The notes under the pieces: model-generated | Told to the model about the DNA's origin: nothing | The model's input: only the letters and a program-made list of their open reading frames with translations | Database searches by the model: none | Translations under genes and position numbers: made by a program | Part shown: one piece after another, positions 1 to 11,504 of the stretch | Layout of the letters: every line of letters starts with the position of its first letter | Numbering within the stretch: the first letter of the stretch is position 1 | Origin: Oxytricha trifallax | Lineage: Eukaryota > Ciliophora > Spirotrichea > Sporadotrichida > Oxytrichidae | Assembly: GCA_000711775.1 (NCBI GenBank) | Contig: ARYC01001469.1 | Coordinates: 42,715-106,714 of the forward strand | Direction of reading: 5' to 3' | Length of the DNA: 64,000 nt

Positions 1-202
1 AACATCTCTATCATCCAACCGTCTATTCTATTTCTAATACCCATAAAATGATGCAGAGAGGTGGGTAAGGAGAAACGTGAGATTTGAAGAAAATTAGAGG
101 AGTAAGAGACAAGTAGAAGCTATCAGCCGCAAGAAGTAAATCTTAGCTTAAACGATAAAATTAAAAATATTTCTGCAAAATTTTAGTGGCCCCTACTCCA
201 AA

Positions 203-520
203 ATGAATCAGGATCAGATGATGAGGGAACTAGAAAGTGGATAATCTGATTTAAATGAGTTTTTGGAGACGAAACCAAAGATAATTATGGGTTTAAAAAG
301 CTAAGAGATTACCCAGACGTAAATTGTTAGGAATTATAATATACAATAGAAATATAGAAGATTATTAAATATTTATTTACATTAAATTGAATACTTTTAA
401 TTGCTATGCTGGTTGATTAGTTTCACTCACTACCAGTACATATAAAAATAAACATATAAAAACTATCAAATTTATATAAATCTTAACTTGTAAGAGCAGT
501 AACTTACTTAAGATTTTTGA
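203..520 (+). CDS. small hypothetical ORF (ciliate code), doubtful
   Basis: About 105 codons open from ATG 203 to TGA 518-520 if TAA/TAG are glutamine. The first third (MNQDQMMRELES...) has a normal protein composition; the rest is rich in Tyr, Gln and Asn, as expected from AT-rich non-coding DNA. No family recognised. The rest of 1-741 is AT-rich and includes a run of C at about 628-638; no other gene is supported there. Confidence 0.3.
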
Positions 521-741
521 TTTTCGCAATAAACAGAAAGGATCTGGAAAGATGCTGTTCTCAACGAATGATGATATGCATGTTATTTTATGAGTATAAA
601 AATGGCAAAACTGATTAGGTTGTTTACCCCCCCCCCATTTTTTTAAGTATTCAATATTGATTATTTTATAATAAAGACCTATTTTCTATCTATACAGCAT
701 AAATGGGGGAGTACTAACAATAAAAAAGAGGAGAATACTAA

Positions 742-1278
742 ATGAATACAATGAAAGCCTTGAGAAAATTCCTGTTTTTAATTCTATGGAATATGGGAGG
801 ATTGACTCTACACACTATCTCAATTCTATTCCTACAATAATACAACAAAGAAGTCAAAGAACTTAAGGTTATAGTAAATATTAATGAAAAGGTTGATTAT
901 GCAAAATTGTTTTGTCATAACAAGAATAATAGTGATATAAGCCTTTAACTATCTCTTTAAATCGATTACCAAAAATTTATATAAAAAATAACTAAATAAC
1001 CAACTCCAGAGTATGGTAACACATTCAAAAGGAAATCTCCTTTATCAAGTTTTCTCAGTTGCAGAAACAACACAATTGGAGTAAAAACAATTGAAATTAA
1101 CAGTCCATAAGCTGATAATGTTAAAAATATAAAATTAAAATTCCGGGAAAGTTACCTAAGAATGACTGACAAAGGTAAAAACAGTAAGAATAACGGAAGT
1201 TAGGAAACAATGCTAGAGAACATTTATAAATGGAAAAAAGAAACTATAACTAATTATTTGGAAATTCAAATAAGATGA
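742..1278 (+). CDS. hypothetical protein with N-terminal membrane segment
   Basis: Open reading frame of 178 codons ending in TGA (1276-1278), with several internal TAA/TAG codons read as Gln. The N-terminus (MNTMKALRKF followed by FLFLILW and a second hydrophobic run to about residue 32) looks like a signal anchor or membrane helix. The rest is Lys/Asn-rich and hydrophilic. A short stretch, CHNKNNSD (near residue 58), recurs as YHKNNSD about 430 bases downstream in another frame, which hints at an internal repeat. The frame stops just where another open frame takes over, so this may be the first part of a longer, frameshifted gene running to 2487. Family not recognised. Could be a germline-limited gene or a transposon ORF. 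Confidence 0.5.
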
Positions 1279-1392
1279 GGGTGAATTGGAGAAAAAACAC
1301 AAAAACAAACAATTGTTACCAGCAATTTTATGAACATCTGAATTCTTATCAAAGAGTGCTAATGATTATGCTTACCATAAGAATAATAGTGA

Positions 1393-2487
1393 TTGTTACC
1401 AAAAAACCAAAAAACGATATAAAGAGTAAACAGAGACATAGAGTAGTGTCTAGACAGGAATGATATAAAGGGATCCAATTGCTAGGTAAAGAGGCTAACC
1501 AAGAATAAAATATAATTGCAGCTAATAATCAAACTGTAGTTGAAAAATAACGGATAAGTTTTAACCGAAAAATTAACAACAAAATAGACCACATAACACC
1601 ACGATAATCCTTACATTGATAGCAGAAGTTAAGAGTAGATAACAAACAAGGCTAAAGATAAATTTATTACGAATGAGGAAGAGTGCCAAATATTCTTTGA
1701 CATTGAAGAAGTTGAAAAAAGTATGAAAGAATACAACTTAATTGACGGAAATAATGTTTTTTATGGGGAGATGCTAGTGAAATTGAAAAACTTAGGAGAA
1801 CTTACTGTGTAGAAGTAGTAGAATGCAGGAACATTGAATCATTTCTAAGTACCTAAAGAAAGGGGGTTGGTATTATTAAGTAAATAAATAGGGAAAAAAT
1901 ATACTGATGTTGAGAATACAAAACCAATAGTAGCGAACTCAAAAATAAGCATAATTATAGAAAGGGTGACATTAAACAAAATTAACAATATAAAAGACTA
2001 TTACTGCATAACAGGAAATTTATAAATAGGCAATAAATAAAAATAAAGTATTTATATTAATCATGATAAATAATAATATGATTATAGAAATTAAATTGAA
2101 AATAATAAGAATTGTAATTATAATAATAAAAAACGAAATTCTGTAAAAAATGATTGGTCATCATCTTTCTTTTACTCATCATCTTATCAAAGTTATATTT
2201 GGCTTCTAAGTTTGCAAGTTCTTTAGTCCTGCCTAGCACTTGTTAAATGCCTTCTGTGGACTTACAAGCTAAAACCGCTATTAAGAAAAATAAAGAAATA
2301 TTTATTAATACATACAATATTACTAAGTGAATAGCCTCCACCTAAGTCTTATCTTTAAGAATACTAATACTACATTCAATTTCAAAATAAATTAATATGT
2401 TATAAATATTAAATATAATAGGAGTAATAAATCTAAAAATAATTCAATAAGGAAAAGTAAGAGCAGATAGATTTATGTGTTAATTGA
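1393..2487 (+). CDS. long TGA-free ORF, probably downstream part of a broken gene
   Basis: 364 codons without TGA (stop 2485-2487), checked codon by codon across 1501-2100. The middle is protein-like and acidic/hydrophobic, e.g. NEEECQIFFDIEEVEKSMKE from about 1675 and FYGEMLVKLKNLGELTVQ from about 1762. The first ATG is at 1723, so the true N-terminus is not visible; a frameshift from the ORF at 742-1278 is the simplest explanation. After about 2035 the translation turns Gln/Asn/Tyr-rich and is probably non-coding read-through in AT-rich DNA. No family recognised. Confidence 0.5.
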
Positions 2488-2887
2488 TTGATACATGTTA
2501 AAGCCTATTAATTAGTTCTAAAAGATAAATATATATAAATATAATAGTAGCGAGCCGAATCATAATAAGAAAGTATAATAATTAAATTGAATGAGAAATT
2601 GCAAAAGGGTAATATAATTATTAACTGTTTCGAAAAAAACTAAAAAAAGAATGAGATAAAGGTAATAAATAATCGAAGATGTTGTTTTATAAAAACTCAA
2701 ATAAGATATTTCTGATTTTATAAGAAAAAAGGCTATTTTAAAATTTGAGATTAAATTCTTTATTTGGATAGGGATGAACAATAAGAAGCTCCTGAAGGAG
2801 CAGTTAAAGAAATAAAAGACAATTTTGGAAAGTAGATTTTTGTCATTTTGGGGGCATTTTTATAAAATTGGAATTATTCATAAAAAT
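2488..2887. other. AT-rich stretch, nothing recognised
   Basis: Very AT-rich DNA with only short open frames of biased composition. No repeat, RNA gene or domain seen. Confidence 0.5.
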
Positions 2888-3150
2888 ATTTAATTTTACT
2901 TGAAAATATCCAAAATCCCATATTTTAAGAAATATGGGTCAAATTCCAGTGATTGTCAAGTATGGTGGTATTGAAAACTTTCATTACTAGAAATGTCATT
3001 CACGACGTGTCTAATTCGAAGAAATGACTTGGAATCCAATAGTCACATGGCAGGGCGACTCTAAGGGGACTTGAAATTCCCTCTTATTATATATATTCAT
3101 TGCTTTTCAGCTCAAACTTAAAATGCCATAATCAAGGTCATCTAGACCCG
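2888..3150. repeat. dispersed repeat R1, copy 1
   Basis: About 260 bases clearly similar in the same orientation to 23452-23720. Shared landmarks: CTTGAAAATATCCAAAATCC near the left end, TTGAAAACTTTCATTACTAG in the middle, and a C-rich GGGACTTGAA motif near the right. A small hairpin (CCCATAT ... ATATGGG) lies near the left. It has no ORF common to both copies, so it may be a non-autonomous element or structured RNA. TBE copy E1 sits 8 bases beyond its right end. Confidence 0.65.
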
Positions 3151-3158
3151 CTAGCATT

Positions 3159-3290
3159 CTATAGCCCAAAACCCTTTCAGTAGTTTGATTGAGTTTTTTT
3201 GATTGATAAAAGAAGACTATTAGTGCATACTTTATTAGGGTTTTAATATGGTTTATGTAGGGGTTTAATGCTTAAATATTACAAATTTAA
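3159..3290. repeat. E1 left terminal inverted repeat
   Basis: Contains the motif TTTCAGTAGTTTGATTGAG followed by TTATTAGGGTTTTAATA, mirrored at 7430-7558. The outer 6-9 bases have decayed away from C4A4. Confidence 0.85.
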
Positions 3291-3309
3291 GTGAGTATAA
3301 CAAGCGAGT

Positions 3310-4769
3310 TTTTAAAATATTTCACACAAACATAAGCTTAGAGTCATGTGGCAGTTCTCTGAATTTTATCCTTCTAAGTTGATGTTTGATTGTTTCTATT
3401 GTTTGTTAATTCTCTTAGCTTGGCTTGATAATAGTTGAGTATGCAAGTTCTCTGAGACCTCCATTTATTTTATTTTTATCGAGATATTACTTGATTCTCT
3501 GCTTAGAATCTTTCTCACATCTGCAGCTAAAGTATTCATTCTTGTCATGCCGCTCTCTATTATTATTACTACTAGAGCCCAGATATCTCATTAAGTGTCT
3601 CCATCTCTCCAATCCTCTCTCTCTGGAAATATCCATGAGTGCCGTATACATTTCCTTATGCAGAGGCTTGCACTCTTTGAGCTCTGTTGAAGTCAATAAT
3701 ATAATCTCTAAGAGGCTGAAGGTTCATCATGATGTTCTCTGGCTTTAAGTCTCTATGAACATATTCTAGCTTGTGAAGCTCTTCTATCCCCTCAACTATC
3801 TGCTATATTATCTAGCTAATTTATCTCTGACATCTATTGTCAGATAAGAATTCTCTGTAAATCATTTCTAGTAAAGGAAGCCTGAAAGCTACATGATCTT
3901 TACCAAGCAAAATAGCATCAAGCTAGATGATATGCCTGCACTCATTTAACTTTGCCTTTAAAAGAGCATAATACTTATAAGCAAATTCCATTTGGAACTT
4001 GTCATCAGCAAGTAAGTAATTGAAAGGATATATCTTGTAAGCATATTAGTCATTTGTAATGACTCTCTTCTCTATTTTATCTTCTAGAGTGAGATAGCTT
4101 TCTAGGCAAGAATCTAAGTCAATAATTTTTAATATGGGAATCTTCATTGCCTCTATTTTTACCATGATTTTATTGATCTCCGATACTGGAAAGTTCTTGA
4201 CTGCTTTCTTCATTTTAACTTACTTCTAGACTTCAACTCTAAGAGACTCCACTGGATTTCTTGATCTTCTCTTTTAGAGGAATCTATTTCCTGTAGGTTC
4301 ATTAATAAAGACAAAACTTTAATTGTGCTTTTTCTTTGAGTGCCCTTTGATGTCTCTAGTATGAGAATTTGGCTTCTCACAGAACTCACAGACATACTTC
4401 CCATCTTTCTTTTAATACTTGAGATATAACCTTGGCATATCGTTGTGTATATCTCTCAAGTGTCTCTTAGAAGTTGACTTGTAAGGGAAAACTTTATTGT
4501 ATTCCTTGCATTAATAGTCAACTTTGGCTGGTATTTATTAATGCTCTATGGCTGGTTGTTTAACTTCCTCTTCAATTTGCAAAGCCTCTTTGATAACCTC
4601 CTACTTAACTTATATTTAAATATCAAAGCTAGACTGGTCAAAGTTGCCATAAGTAGGCTCCCACTTAGTATAAGCGTCTCTGGTCTCTACTTTTCTTGGT
4701 TTGCTGGAATGATAACTTTTATTGACTTGATCCAAGTAATGCCGCTCTTCTCAACAGGTTATCGCTCAT
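3310..4769 (-). pseudogene. E1 57-kDa zinc-finger/protein-kinase ORF, frameshifted
   Basis: Read from ATG 4767-4769 leftward. Near codon 40 an extra A relative to E2 breaks the frame. Downstream a C2H2-type finger survives (C-x2-C and H-x4-H within KYVCEFCEK...SKKKH, about 4330-4400). A kinase domain follows, with HRDLKPEN (about 3740-3765) and IDFN in place of the usual DFG. Further indels occur after the catalytic loop. In TBE1 this protein is known as the 57-kDa ORF of unknown role in transposition; a DNA-binding/kinase function is inferred from the motifs only. Confidence 0.8.
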
Positions 4770-4801
4770 TTTAGTTTTCTGATATATTTTATTATAATAT
4801 T

Positions 4802-5113
4802 CTCAACACAGAACTGATTCAGAATTTTGATCTCTAGCTGAGAGTACAGTATTTCCAAAATAGTTGCAGTTAGGTTTTCACTGTTTAAATTTTCAAAAAT
4901 ATTTGGGGTTTAGGTTTAAGATAGAAATTGTTGATGAAGTAGTAGATAAAGTAGAAATATAATGGCATTGACAATAATCAGAATATTAAAAAGACCTAAG
5001 AGAAATAGTAAAAACCTGATTTTTAAAATTCATATTATTTAAGTTAACATTCTCCATATTTAGGTTGTAATAAATCAATTTCTAATTAAAAATTAATATT
5101 CAAATCTAATATT
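4802..5113. mobile_element. R2 repeat inserted in E1
   Basis: About 312 bases absent from the corresponding place in E2 (which has only a short AT-rich spacer) and similar to 18283-18600, 16486-16830 and, reversed, 58255-58640. Flanked by AATATT on both sides (4796-4801 and 5108-5113), which may be a target duplication or part of the ends. Shared landmarks: TGATTCAGAATTTTG at the left, a TTTCCAAAATAG block, and AAATCAATTTCTAATTAAAA near the right. No ORF; a short non-autonomous element is the likeliest identity. Confidence 0.7.
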
Positions 5114-5209
5114 GGAATAATGAAAAAATATACCTTGATAAACTATAATAGGAGAGTATAAGGCACTCTGGTAGATTCTTTGCTGAGAGGTAAGTAAATT
5201 AACTAACCA

Positions 5210-5572
5210 TAAAAAACTGTAAGTTGACATATTTAATGAGAATTTTGAGGTGGAGTTATTAAACATTTTAAAATTTAATATGCTCCTAATTAAGTTTTAA
5301 CCTTAAAATTTAACTCCTAATAAAGTTTGTACTTAATTTGGAGGACCTCCTAAAATAATTAAACATTTTTAGGACCAATTTAATGGAGATAGATTGATAA
5401 AAATGGAAATCAATCTGTGAAACTTGGAACAAGCTTTTCAATGCTTCTACTCATATCTTTTCAAGGTTGACCTCCAGTAGGTCCTCCCTATTTAGTAGTA
5501 AGATTTTAATAAACTTAGAATGGATATCCATAATTTTAAATTTCATTAACATTTCTAGAAAGAGGAAGCAAG
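5210..5572. promoter_or_regulatory. E1 divergent spacer with GGAGGTCCTCC palindromes
   Basis: Between the divergent 57-kDa and 22-kDa ORFs. Holds TTGGAGGACCTCCTAA (about 5338-5353) and CCTCCAGTAGGTCCTCC (about 5471-5487), plus repeats of a TTAATTAGGAG-type block. E2 has the same motifs. The position suggests a shared promoter or binding region; no protein binding is shown. Confidence 0.5.
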
Positions 5573-6362
5573 ATGGAGTCTATGAATGATGCAATGAAGA
5601 GAATTTAATCACAAGAATTGATAGGAAAATTTCGAAGTAAGGAGGACCTCTATAGATATTTGGTATAGCAAGGTAATTTCTTTACTATAATTAATAAATC
5701 AATTGTAGTTTGATTATTCTTGCCAACTTAGGAAGGAACAAAAACATCATTCTTAAAAGCCTTACTAAGTGAAGAGATAAAAGTTTTTAAGACCAATGAA
5801 ATAAAGATGATTGAGATACCTAACTACCCTGAAATCTCAGTGACAAACCTCTATGATGATGCTATGAGTGATCCAGATGTTGCTCTGTACCTACCATCAA
5901 AGTTACAACTCTCAAATAAGTTACCAGAGAGAAACTTCTTCTTTGGAGTTCTTGGAACTCTTAAACCAGAGTACTTAAGTGAAGTAATTTAAAAAGCTCA
6001 CAAAAATGCTACAGCATCTCTCCTGAAGAGAAAGATAAGCAGGGAATCAAAATCAGTGACTCGTGGCTGTAGGAACTGCAGAAGCATCCATTCATCTCAA
6101 GTAAGCATAGTCTTCTAACTTTATAGAAAAACCTGGTACTGCTATTTACTTGATGAAAGAGCGCAGCAAATTAAACACAGAGAGAAAGTCTCAAGTAAAG
6201 CATGAACTGAGTAAGAGACTCTTCAAAGATTTATAAAAAGTCAGAGGAGATGAATATAGATGCAGGGGCTGGCACTAAGAGAAGAAACATGGGCCCAAAC
6301 AAGCCTTAAGAGGAAGAAAAGAAAGAGAAGCCAGATCCTTTACGGGTAAATTTAATCTGTGA
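5573..6362 (+). pseudogene. E1 22-kDa ORF with two short introns, nonsense-mutated
   Basis: Starts MESMNDAMKRI. Comparison with E2 and E3 places a 36-base intron at 5673-5708 (GTAATT...TTGTAG) and a 26-base intron at 6101-6126 (GTAAGC...TTATAG). Just after the first intron E1 has TGA (5711-5713) where E2 has GGA and E3 GGT, so this copy is cut short. The core NKLPERNFFFGVL is conserved in all three elements. A later extra base near 6232 shifts the conserved C-terminal tail (NIDAGAGTKRRN). Function unknown in the TBE literature; convergent with the transposase gene. Confidence 0.82.
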
Positions 6363-6368
6363 ACTTAT

Positions 6369-7420
6369 TCATTCATTTAAATCTAAAACTTAGTTATATA
6401 CACAAAATCTCCCTTCTCTTGCACATACTTTTGTTTTAACATCGCTGACTCTCTTAGCAGCACTCTTTATAAATCGATTGTATCTATCTTCAAATCGTGC
6501 ATCAAGTGATAGAGTAAAGTTTCTTGTAGTGGCCTTTCAATAACCCCCAATATAATTCATTTCCATTCAACTAAGGGCTGCAAGGAACATTAAATACAGG
6601 TGTTATTTTAGCCTTTCATATTCCTTTCTTGAGTCTTTAGTTTTATGAACTGTCAAGTTATCACCGAATAGAATAATCTCTTTGTCAGCGTACTTATCTC
6701 TCTGAATTATTGCAAGAACTTAATATATTGTTCAGTCTTTATAGAACGAGGGTGAATAACATAAGTCACGAGGCCATTATCTTCACTTATTCCACCAAGA
6801 ATAGCATGAGCTTACACCTTAAGCTTTTAGTCATAAACTTCTATATTACAATACTTCTTGTACCAAGACCTTGATTGATATAAAGGTATTGAATGTAAAT
6901 ATTGCCTCATCAGCGTGTGTGAACTTTATATTATGCTCTTAAGACCTCTGCATTTAATCAAATATATAATTTAAATTAGTCTAATAAAAAGGAACATTAA
7001 AGTCAATCACTCTCTTTATGCAATTGACTGTCTTGTATGATATTTCATTCGTTTTATATATGTTAGCTATCAATTAAGCAGATATGTGAAGCTCAGGAAA
7101 TTGGCGATGAAATTTCACTGCCCTCTAGGCTAGAGAGAAATGAGCCCAGTATTTAAGAGTCTTATCATTAATAAGATATTCAATATGATGCTGCTAAATT
7201 TTTAAGGGTCTCTTAGGCTTATAGTTAAGATGCTATCCCTTTAAATCCAAGCTAATAGACAGTGAGACCTCACAGTTGTTTGAGATTTATGGAAAAGCCT
7301 TGCTATAGACGTATAATTCAGAACAGGCTTAAGTTATTCACTTTATTTTTCACATCCATAACGCAACTTAAACAATAAATCTATATACTCACTGTCATAA
7401 ACTGACCCCAAGCCTCGCAT
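6369..7420 (-). pseudogene. E1 42-kDa DDE transposase, frameshifted
   Basis: Begins MRGLGSVYDSEYIDLLFKLR (ATG 7418-7420), collinear with the intact E2 gene. An insertion in the region after the first catalytic Asp (HADEA) and a deletion upstream of the Glu region break the frame. The Glu context is NGNELYW rather than NGIELYW. Probably inactive. Confidence 0.85.
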
Positions 7421-7429
7421 ATACTCACT

Positions 7430-7558
7430 TAAATTACTAATATTTAAACATTAAACCCCTAAATAAACCCTATTAAAACCCTAATAAAGTATGAACTAGT
7501 AGTCTACTTTTATCAATCAAAAACTTAATCAAACTACTGAAAGGGTTTTGGGGTTTTG
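7430..7558. repeat. E1 right terminal inverted repeat
   Basis: Ends AAGGGTTTTGGGGTTTTG followed by ATT; inverted copy of 3159-3290. Confidence 0.9.
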
Positions 7559-7561
7559 ATT

Positions 7562-8470
7562 ATTTATATAGATATTTTTCCCTAAAATTACTTCATTTAA
7601 CGTCTGTACAATTTGTTAAACTATAAAGACTTTCGTAAATTATATGATTATCTTTTACTAATATAATTCTAGTAGCAGGCAGTATGAATAAATTAAACTT
7701 TATTAATTACAGAGAATTGATTCTTAACTAATATAACGCTTTATGAACCATATTTTACATAATAAATAAACTAATTAGAAATTATATATAACTTTAAGAT
7801 AGCTTAATTAGTGAAATAATTAGACAGATTATTTATAAGAACATTTAAATTTATTACCTTAAAACTAAAACAACATTTTGAAAATTAACAGAAGAAATTA
7901 AAAACAAGAAAAAGAATAATAGATAAAAAATAGAACGGAACTATTCTTGTTGAAAAATGTAGTGGTTAATTAGATAAATTACTTTTAGGGGAGGACAGTA
8001 GGGAATGAGACACTATTACAATAATTGCAAATATTTCGTAAATAGGAAACACTTAATAGATGAAACTTAAATAAACGAGCAGTAGAACTATCGAGATCGA
8101 ACAAGATAGTATTTTATTGACTACAGGATCATTGAGTTAGACAATCAATGTGATTTTAACTTATTCTTAAATGTTTTTATCAATATAAATGTAATAAATC
8201 ATATTTAAAAATTAGCAAACATGTGTATACTGATAAAAAATCAAAGATTAAAAATTAATGGATACATTAAAATAGAAGCACCATTCACTCCTTTTAACAT
8301 ATCATACGATTTAAAAATAACACAAAAGAAATATAGGGCCATGCAACACGAGTTATAACCTTCACAACGAAAAACATTTTCATATAAGGCTATTAAATAA
8401 TCAACAAGTTTCAGATTCAACTCACAAAAACTCAATATAAAGTAGATGACAACTGTAACATTGACTAACT
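7562..8470. other. AT-rich spacer, nothing recognised
   Basis: Low-complexity AT-rich DNA. No open frame with convincing composition, no repeat shared with the rest of the window. Confidence 0.5.
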
Positions 8471-8956
8471 ATGGACTCAACAGCTGATATGATGCTAAGA
8501 CTCTTAACTATTACCAACAAGTTTATAAAGCCCTTATAAATTATTGCAAAATCTAATTCAAACTCCGTGTCTTTATGGGAAGCATTTCTCATGCTGGATC
8601 AACCTAGTTGCCTACCTCAAATCTATAAAGAAGAATTTTAACCTGTACCATATCAGAATGCCAACCTAATCACTAAGAAAATACCATATGATGATAATGA
8701 AGTAGACTAGAGATTGGATGAGGAAGTAGTCCAATTCGACCAATATGATAACTTCGATTCATATGAAGATGAATCTAGTCAATACACATAACTAAAACAA
8801 GAAAATAATCAGTTATGCCTAGAATGGAGTTTCAAAAATGAAGGCTTATAAAACAAATACCCAGAGAAAGCTCAACTATCTTTATTGACATTGTAAAATA
8901 GGTGTAAATAAATGTGTTAAATTCATCACGGGCTACCTCAATTGCTATATATATGA
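8471..8956 (+). CDS. hypothetical acidic protein, 161 aa
   Basis: Clean ATG-to-TGA frame with TAA/TAG as Gln, starting MDSTADMMLRLLTITNKF. A short central region (about 80-115) is strongly acidic, with DDNEVDQRLDEEVVQFDQ and SYEDESS. The composition is far from that expected of random AT-rich DNA. No domain recognised. Acidic segments like this also occur in the R3 ORF1 proteins, so it could belong to a related element. A germline-limited gene is the alternative. Confidence 0.55.
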
Positions 8957-9106
8957 AGAATTTAATCAAGAATTTTATAAATAAAAAAGATTATTTTTAA
9001 TAATATAATAATATAAATTAAAATTATAAAAACATTATTAATTAATTATTAATATGGTTAGTTAAGATTGATCTAATCAATTAGATATGTAAACAATCCC
9101 TAAGGC

Positions 9107-9898
9107 ATGCCTTAAAAACATATTCGATACAAAAGAATACTTTATCAATATATGGATAAATACCACAAAGACGGGATTCTACGAAAATATTAAGAAATGC
9201 TAAAAAATTATCTCAGCTTTTTTCTAGTAAGTAAACAAGCGTAAACTAATAAAAAAAGTTCTAATTATAGACATTAAACTAAGAATGTATAAACATTAGA
9301 TCAGAACTCATTCAGCGCTTGGAACAGATTTGGATTTACCAGCCTATTCAGACTCTTCAACTCTTCCAAATTAAAGAATACTACCGCAAATGATGCTGTC
9401 TGTATAAGTATTGACAAAGACTTCTACAATTACCTTAACATAGCTGAGATTCATGCCAAATGCCTATAAAAATTCATAATTTGTTTAATCCTACCTAACA
9501 TAGATAATTACTACAAGAATTAAGTCTACGATTAAAAATATAGAAGTCAGATTCAACATCTAAGTCAAATATTTTTACAATTCCTTCAAATACAAAAGTT
9601 ATAGAGATATAATCCTAACTTCAAACAAAAGAAAATCAAGGAAGTTAATGAAATAAGCAAGGAAGATAAAGAAGAAAGAAATAATTGTTCAACTGAAAAA
9701 GTTAGAGAAAAGAATAGGCTTAGTTTACAATTAAGTGAAATCTCCTGTTTTAAAAGAACTTTCCCCGGCATACTACTACGTATTAAATATTTGAAGTTCT
9801 CCATTAACATCAATTTGATTATGTTATTATTATAATAATTAATTCATTTAAATATAGTCACTCTGTTTATATTACTGCCTGTCGTATAAGTCACATGA
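9107..9898 (+). CDS. hypothetical protein, 263 aa
   Basis: ATG 9107 to TGA 9896-9898 with no internal TGA. Many TAA/TAG codons are read as Gln. Protein-like composition: MPQKHIRYKRILYQYMDKYH at the start, a Lys/Glu-rich stretch NEISKEDKEERNN around residue 190, and a hydrophobic C-terminal 30 residues. No family recognised. The frame is also open upstream of the chosen ATG. It lies between the 8471 ORF and an R3 copy. Confidence 0.55.
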
Positions 9899-10806
9899 AT
9901 TTACAATTAATTTGATGAGCAGAGATTCCTTTTGAAGTATGGTTTCTTTGAATTAAATTCTCAGAAGATACAATTTTATCATTAAAATCTTAGAAATATA
10001 TGTATACAGTAATATTATGTGGTACGATAGGATCAATAGAGTAATAGTGGTGATATGTAATAGCATCTCAAGAAGTAGAATATAAAGCTGCTTAATTTAA
10101 GAGAAAAAGTAGTTTATACTATCTGCCAATAGTTTTTATTCAAGGAAGATATAGATCACTAAAAAATAAAATAAATGCTAAAAAATACAATAAGAGTCAC
10201 AAATAAAATTTAATAAAATTAGATGCATTATAATTTTTATACATACTATCTTTACGATAAGCAGAGTGAGATAAGGGGATTTATGTATTTTTAAAATATA
10301 TTTTGGCAAAACTACATTAATAAACAATATGAGGATGGTCGATATCTACTTAGAATGATTAATAAGTTAAAATTTGGAAATTATATATTTTCTACACATT
10401 TTTTACTTCTCACTAATGACATATAGTCAGCTATAAGATCTATTATATATCAATAAAAAATATTATAATTTAAATGGAGAAGTAGTTACAATTTATAGTC
10501 TCCTTAAATTACAAGGAACACAATGATTAAAATAGAAACAATTTATTGAAACAATTTAATTAGATGCATTCCAAAAAGATACTATATAAGCTAAAAACTC
10601 ATCAGAAAATTGTAAAGTATATTAATTATGAATATATAACTTATATAAAAACAAGAAAATTAGCAAATGATATTAAGGGTGATTGCACACAAGTTCTAGT
10701 GGCAAAGTAACATGATAAACTCTCTGATATTACCAGTGAGATTTGAACATTTAAAATATTTAAATCCTAATTTTTCCTAAGAGATACTCTTAAAATAGTG
10801 TTAATC
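9899..10806. other. AT-rich spacer, nothing recognised
   Basis: No convincing open frame or repeat. Reading frames here translate to Tyr/Asn/Lys/Ile-rich sequence only. Confidence 0.45.
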
Positions 10807-11203
10807 ATGAAAGACTACTTGGCAGAGATGAAGAATCAGCTTGTAAAAGCTGGTTATGCCATGGTCCTAAATCAACCCTATTTCGAAAAGTTATCCAACA
10901 CATGTTTTTATTCTCAATTTCAGGAAGAAAATAAAATTAATTGGTTCTTGAATAAAATGGTTACCGTCAGATAATTTTCACAGCTATCTGCAAAGATGCT
11001 CAAAAAATGTAATTTAATAAGACTTTTCTTATATCGTGCTCAATAATATAGTAAATTCAATCACATTAGCTGTTATTGGTTAGCATCATATAACAATTGC
11101 TTATATGTGTATGCCATACTCGGATGATAATCCAAGTGAGCATGAAAGATAACATGAACCTTTGGAAAATAGGGCAAGAAATAACAATCTTAAAAATGAA
11201 TGA
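10807..11203 (+). pseudogene. R3a first ORF, one frameshift
   Basis: MKDYLAEMKNQLVKAG opens a frame to TGA 11125. At the A-run near 11000 a second frame takes over and reads through VNSITLAVIGQHHITIAYM into an acidic tail (PYSDDNPSEHERQHE) ending at TGA 11201-11203. The pattern of a conserved-looking body followed by an acidic tail repeats in R3b, R3c and R3d. Family not recognised. Confidence 0.45.
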
Positions 11204-11504
11204 CGATAGTTAGAAGCAACCATAATTTATTGCATAATGTCGAGTATAAATGTTATATGATTATAGTTTAAACATTTATTTTTTCAATAATATATTGACC
11301 ACATTGAATAAAACACTTATCGAAGCGATTACTAATATTATCTTGTTGGATTATAGAATAGGAGGTTCAGAAAATTAAGAGTACTGTCAATAAGTAATGA
11401 AACTGTTTTAAATATTAAAATAAAAAATAAGGGAAAGAAACAGAAATGATTTAAAATTAATAAAGTCAGAAAATCAACTTCTATAAACTCAATGATTGTA
11501 CTCT

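Larger units (their letters stand above)
3159..7558 (-). mobile_element. TBE transposon copy E1 (TBE1-like)
   Basis: A 4400-base element bounded by ATT direct repeats (3156-3158 and 7559-7561), matching the ANT target preference of TBEs. The right end has the canonical telomere-like terminus (reverse complement CAAAACCCCAAAACCC). The left end is degenerate in its outer half (CTATAGCCCAAAACCC). Inverted terminal repeats extend over roughly 120 bases. Gene order matches E2 in the opposite orientation: 57-kDa (-), 22-kDa (+), 42-kDa transposase (-). It is longer than E2 (4112) because of an R2 repeat insertion at 4802-5113. All three genes carry frameshifts or a nonsense codon, so this copy cannot encode the full protein set. 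Confidence 0.93.
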
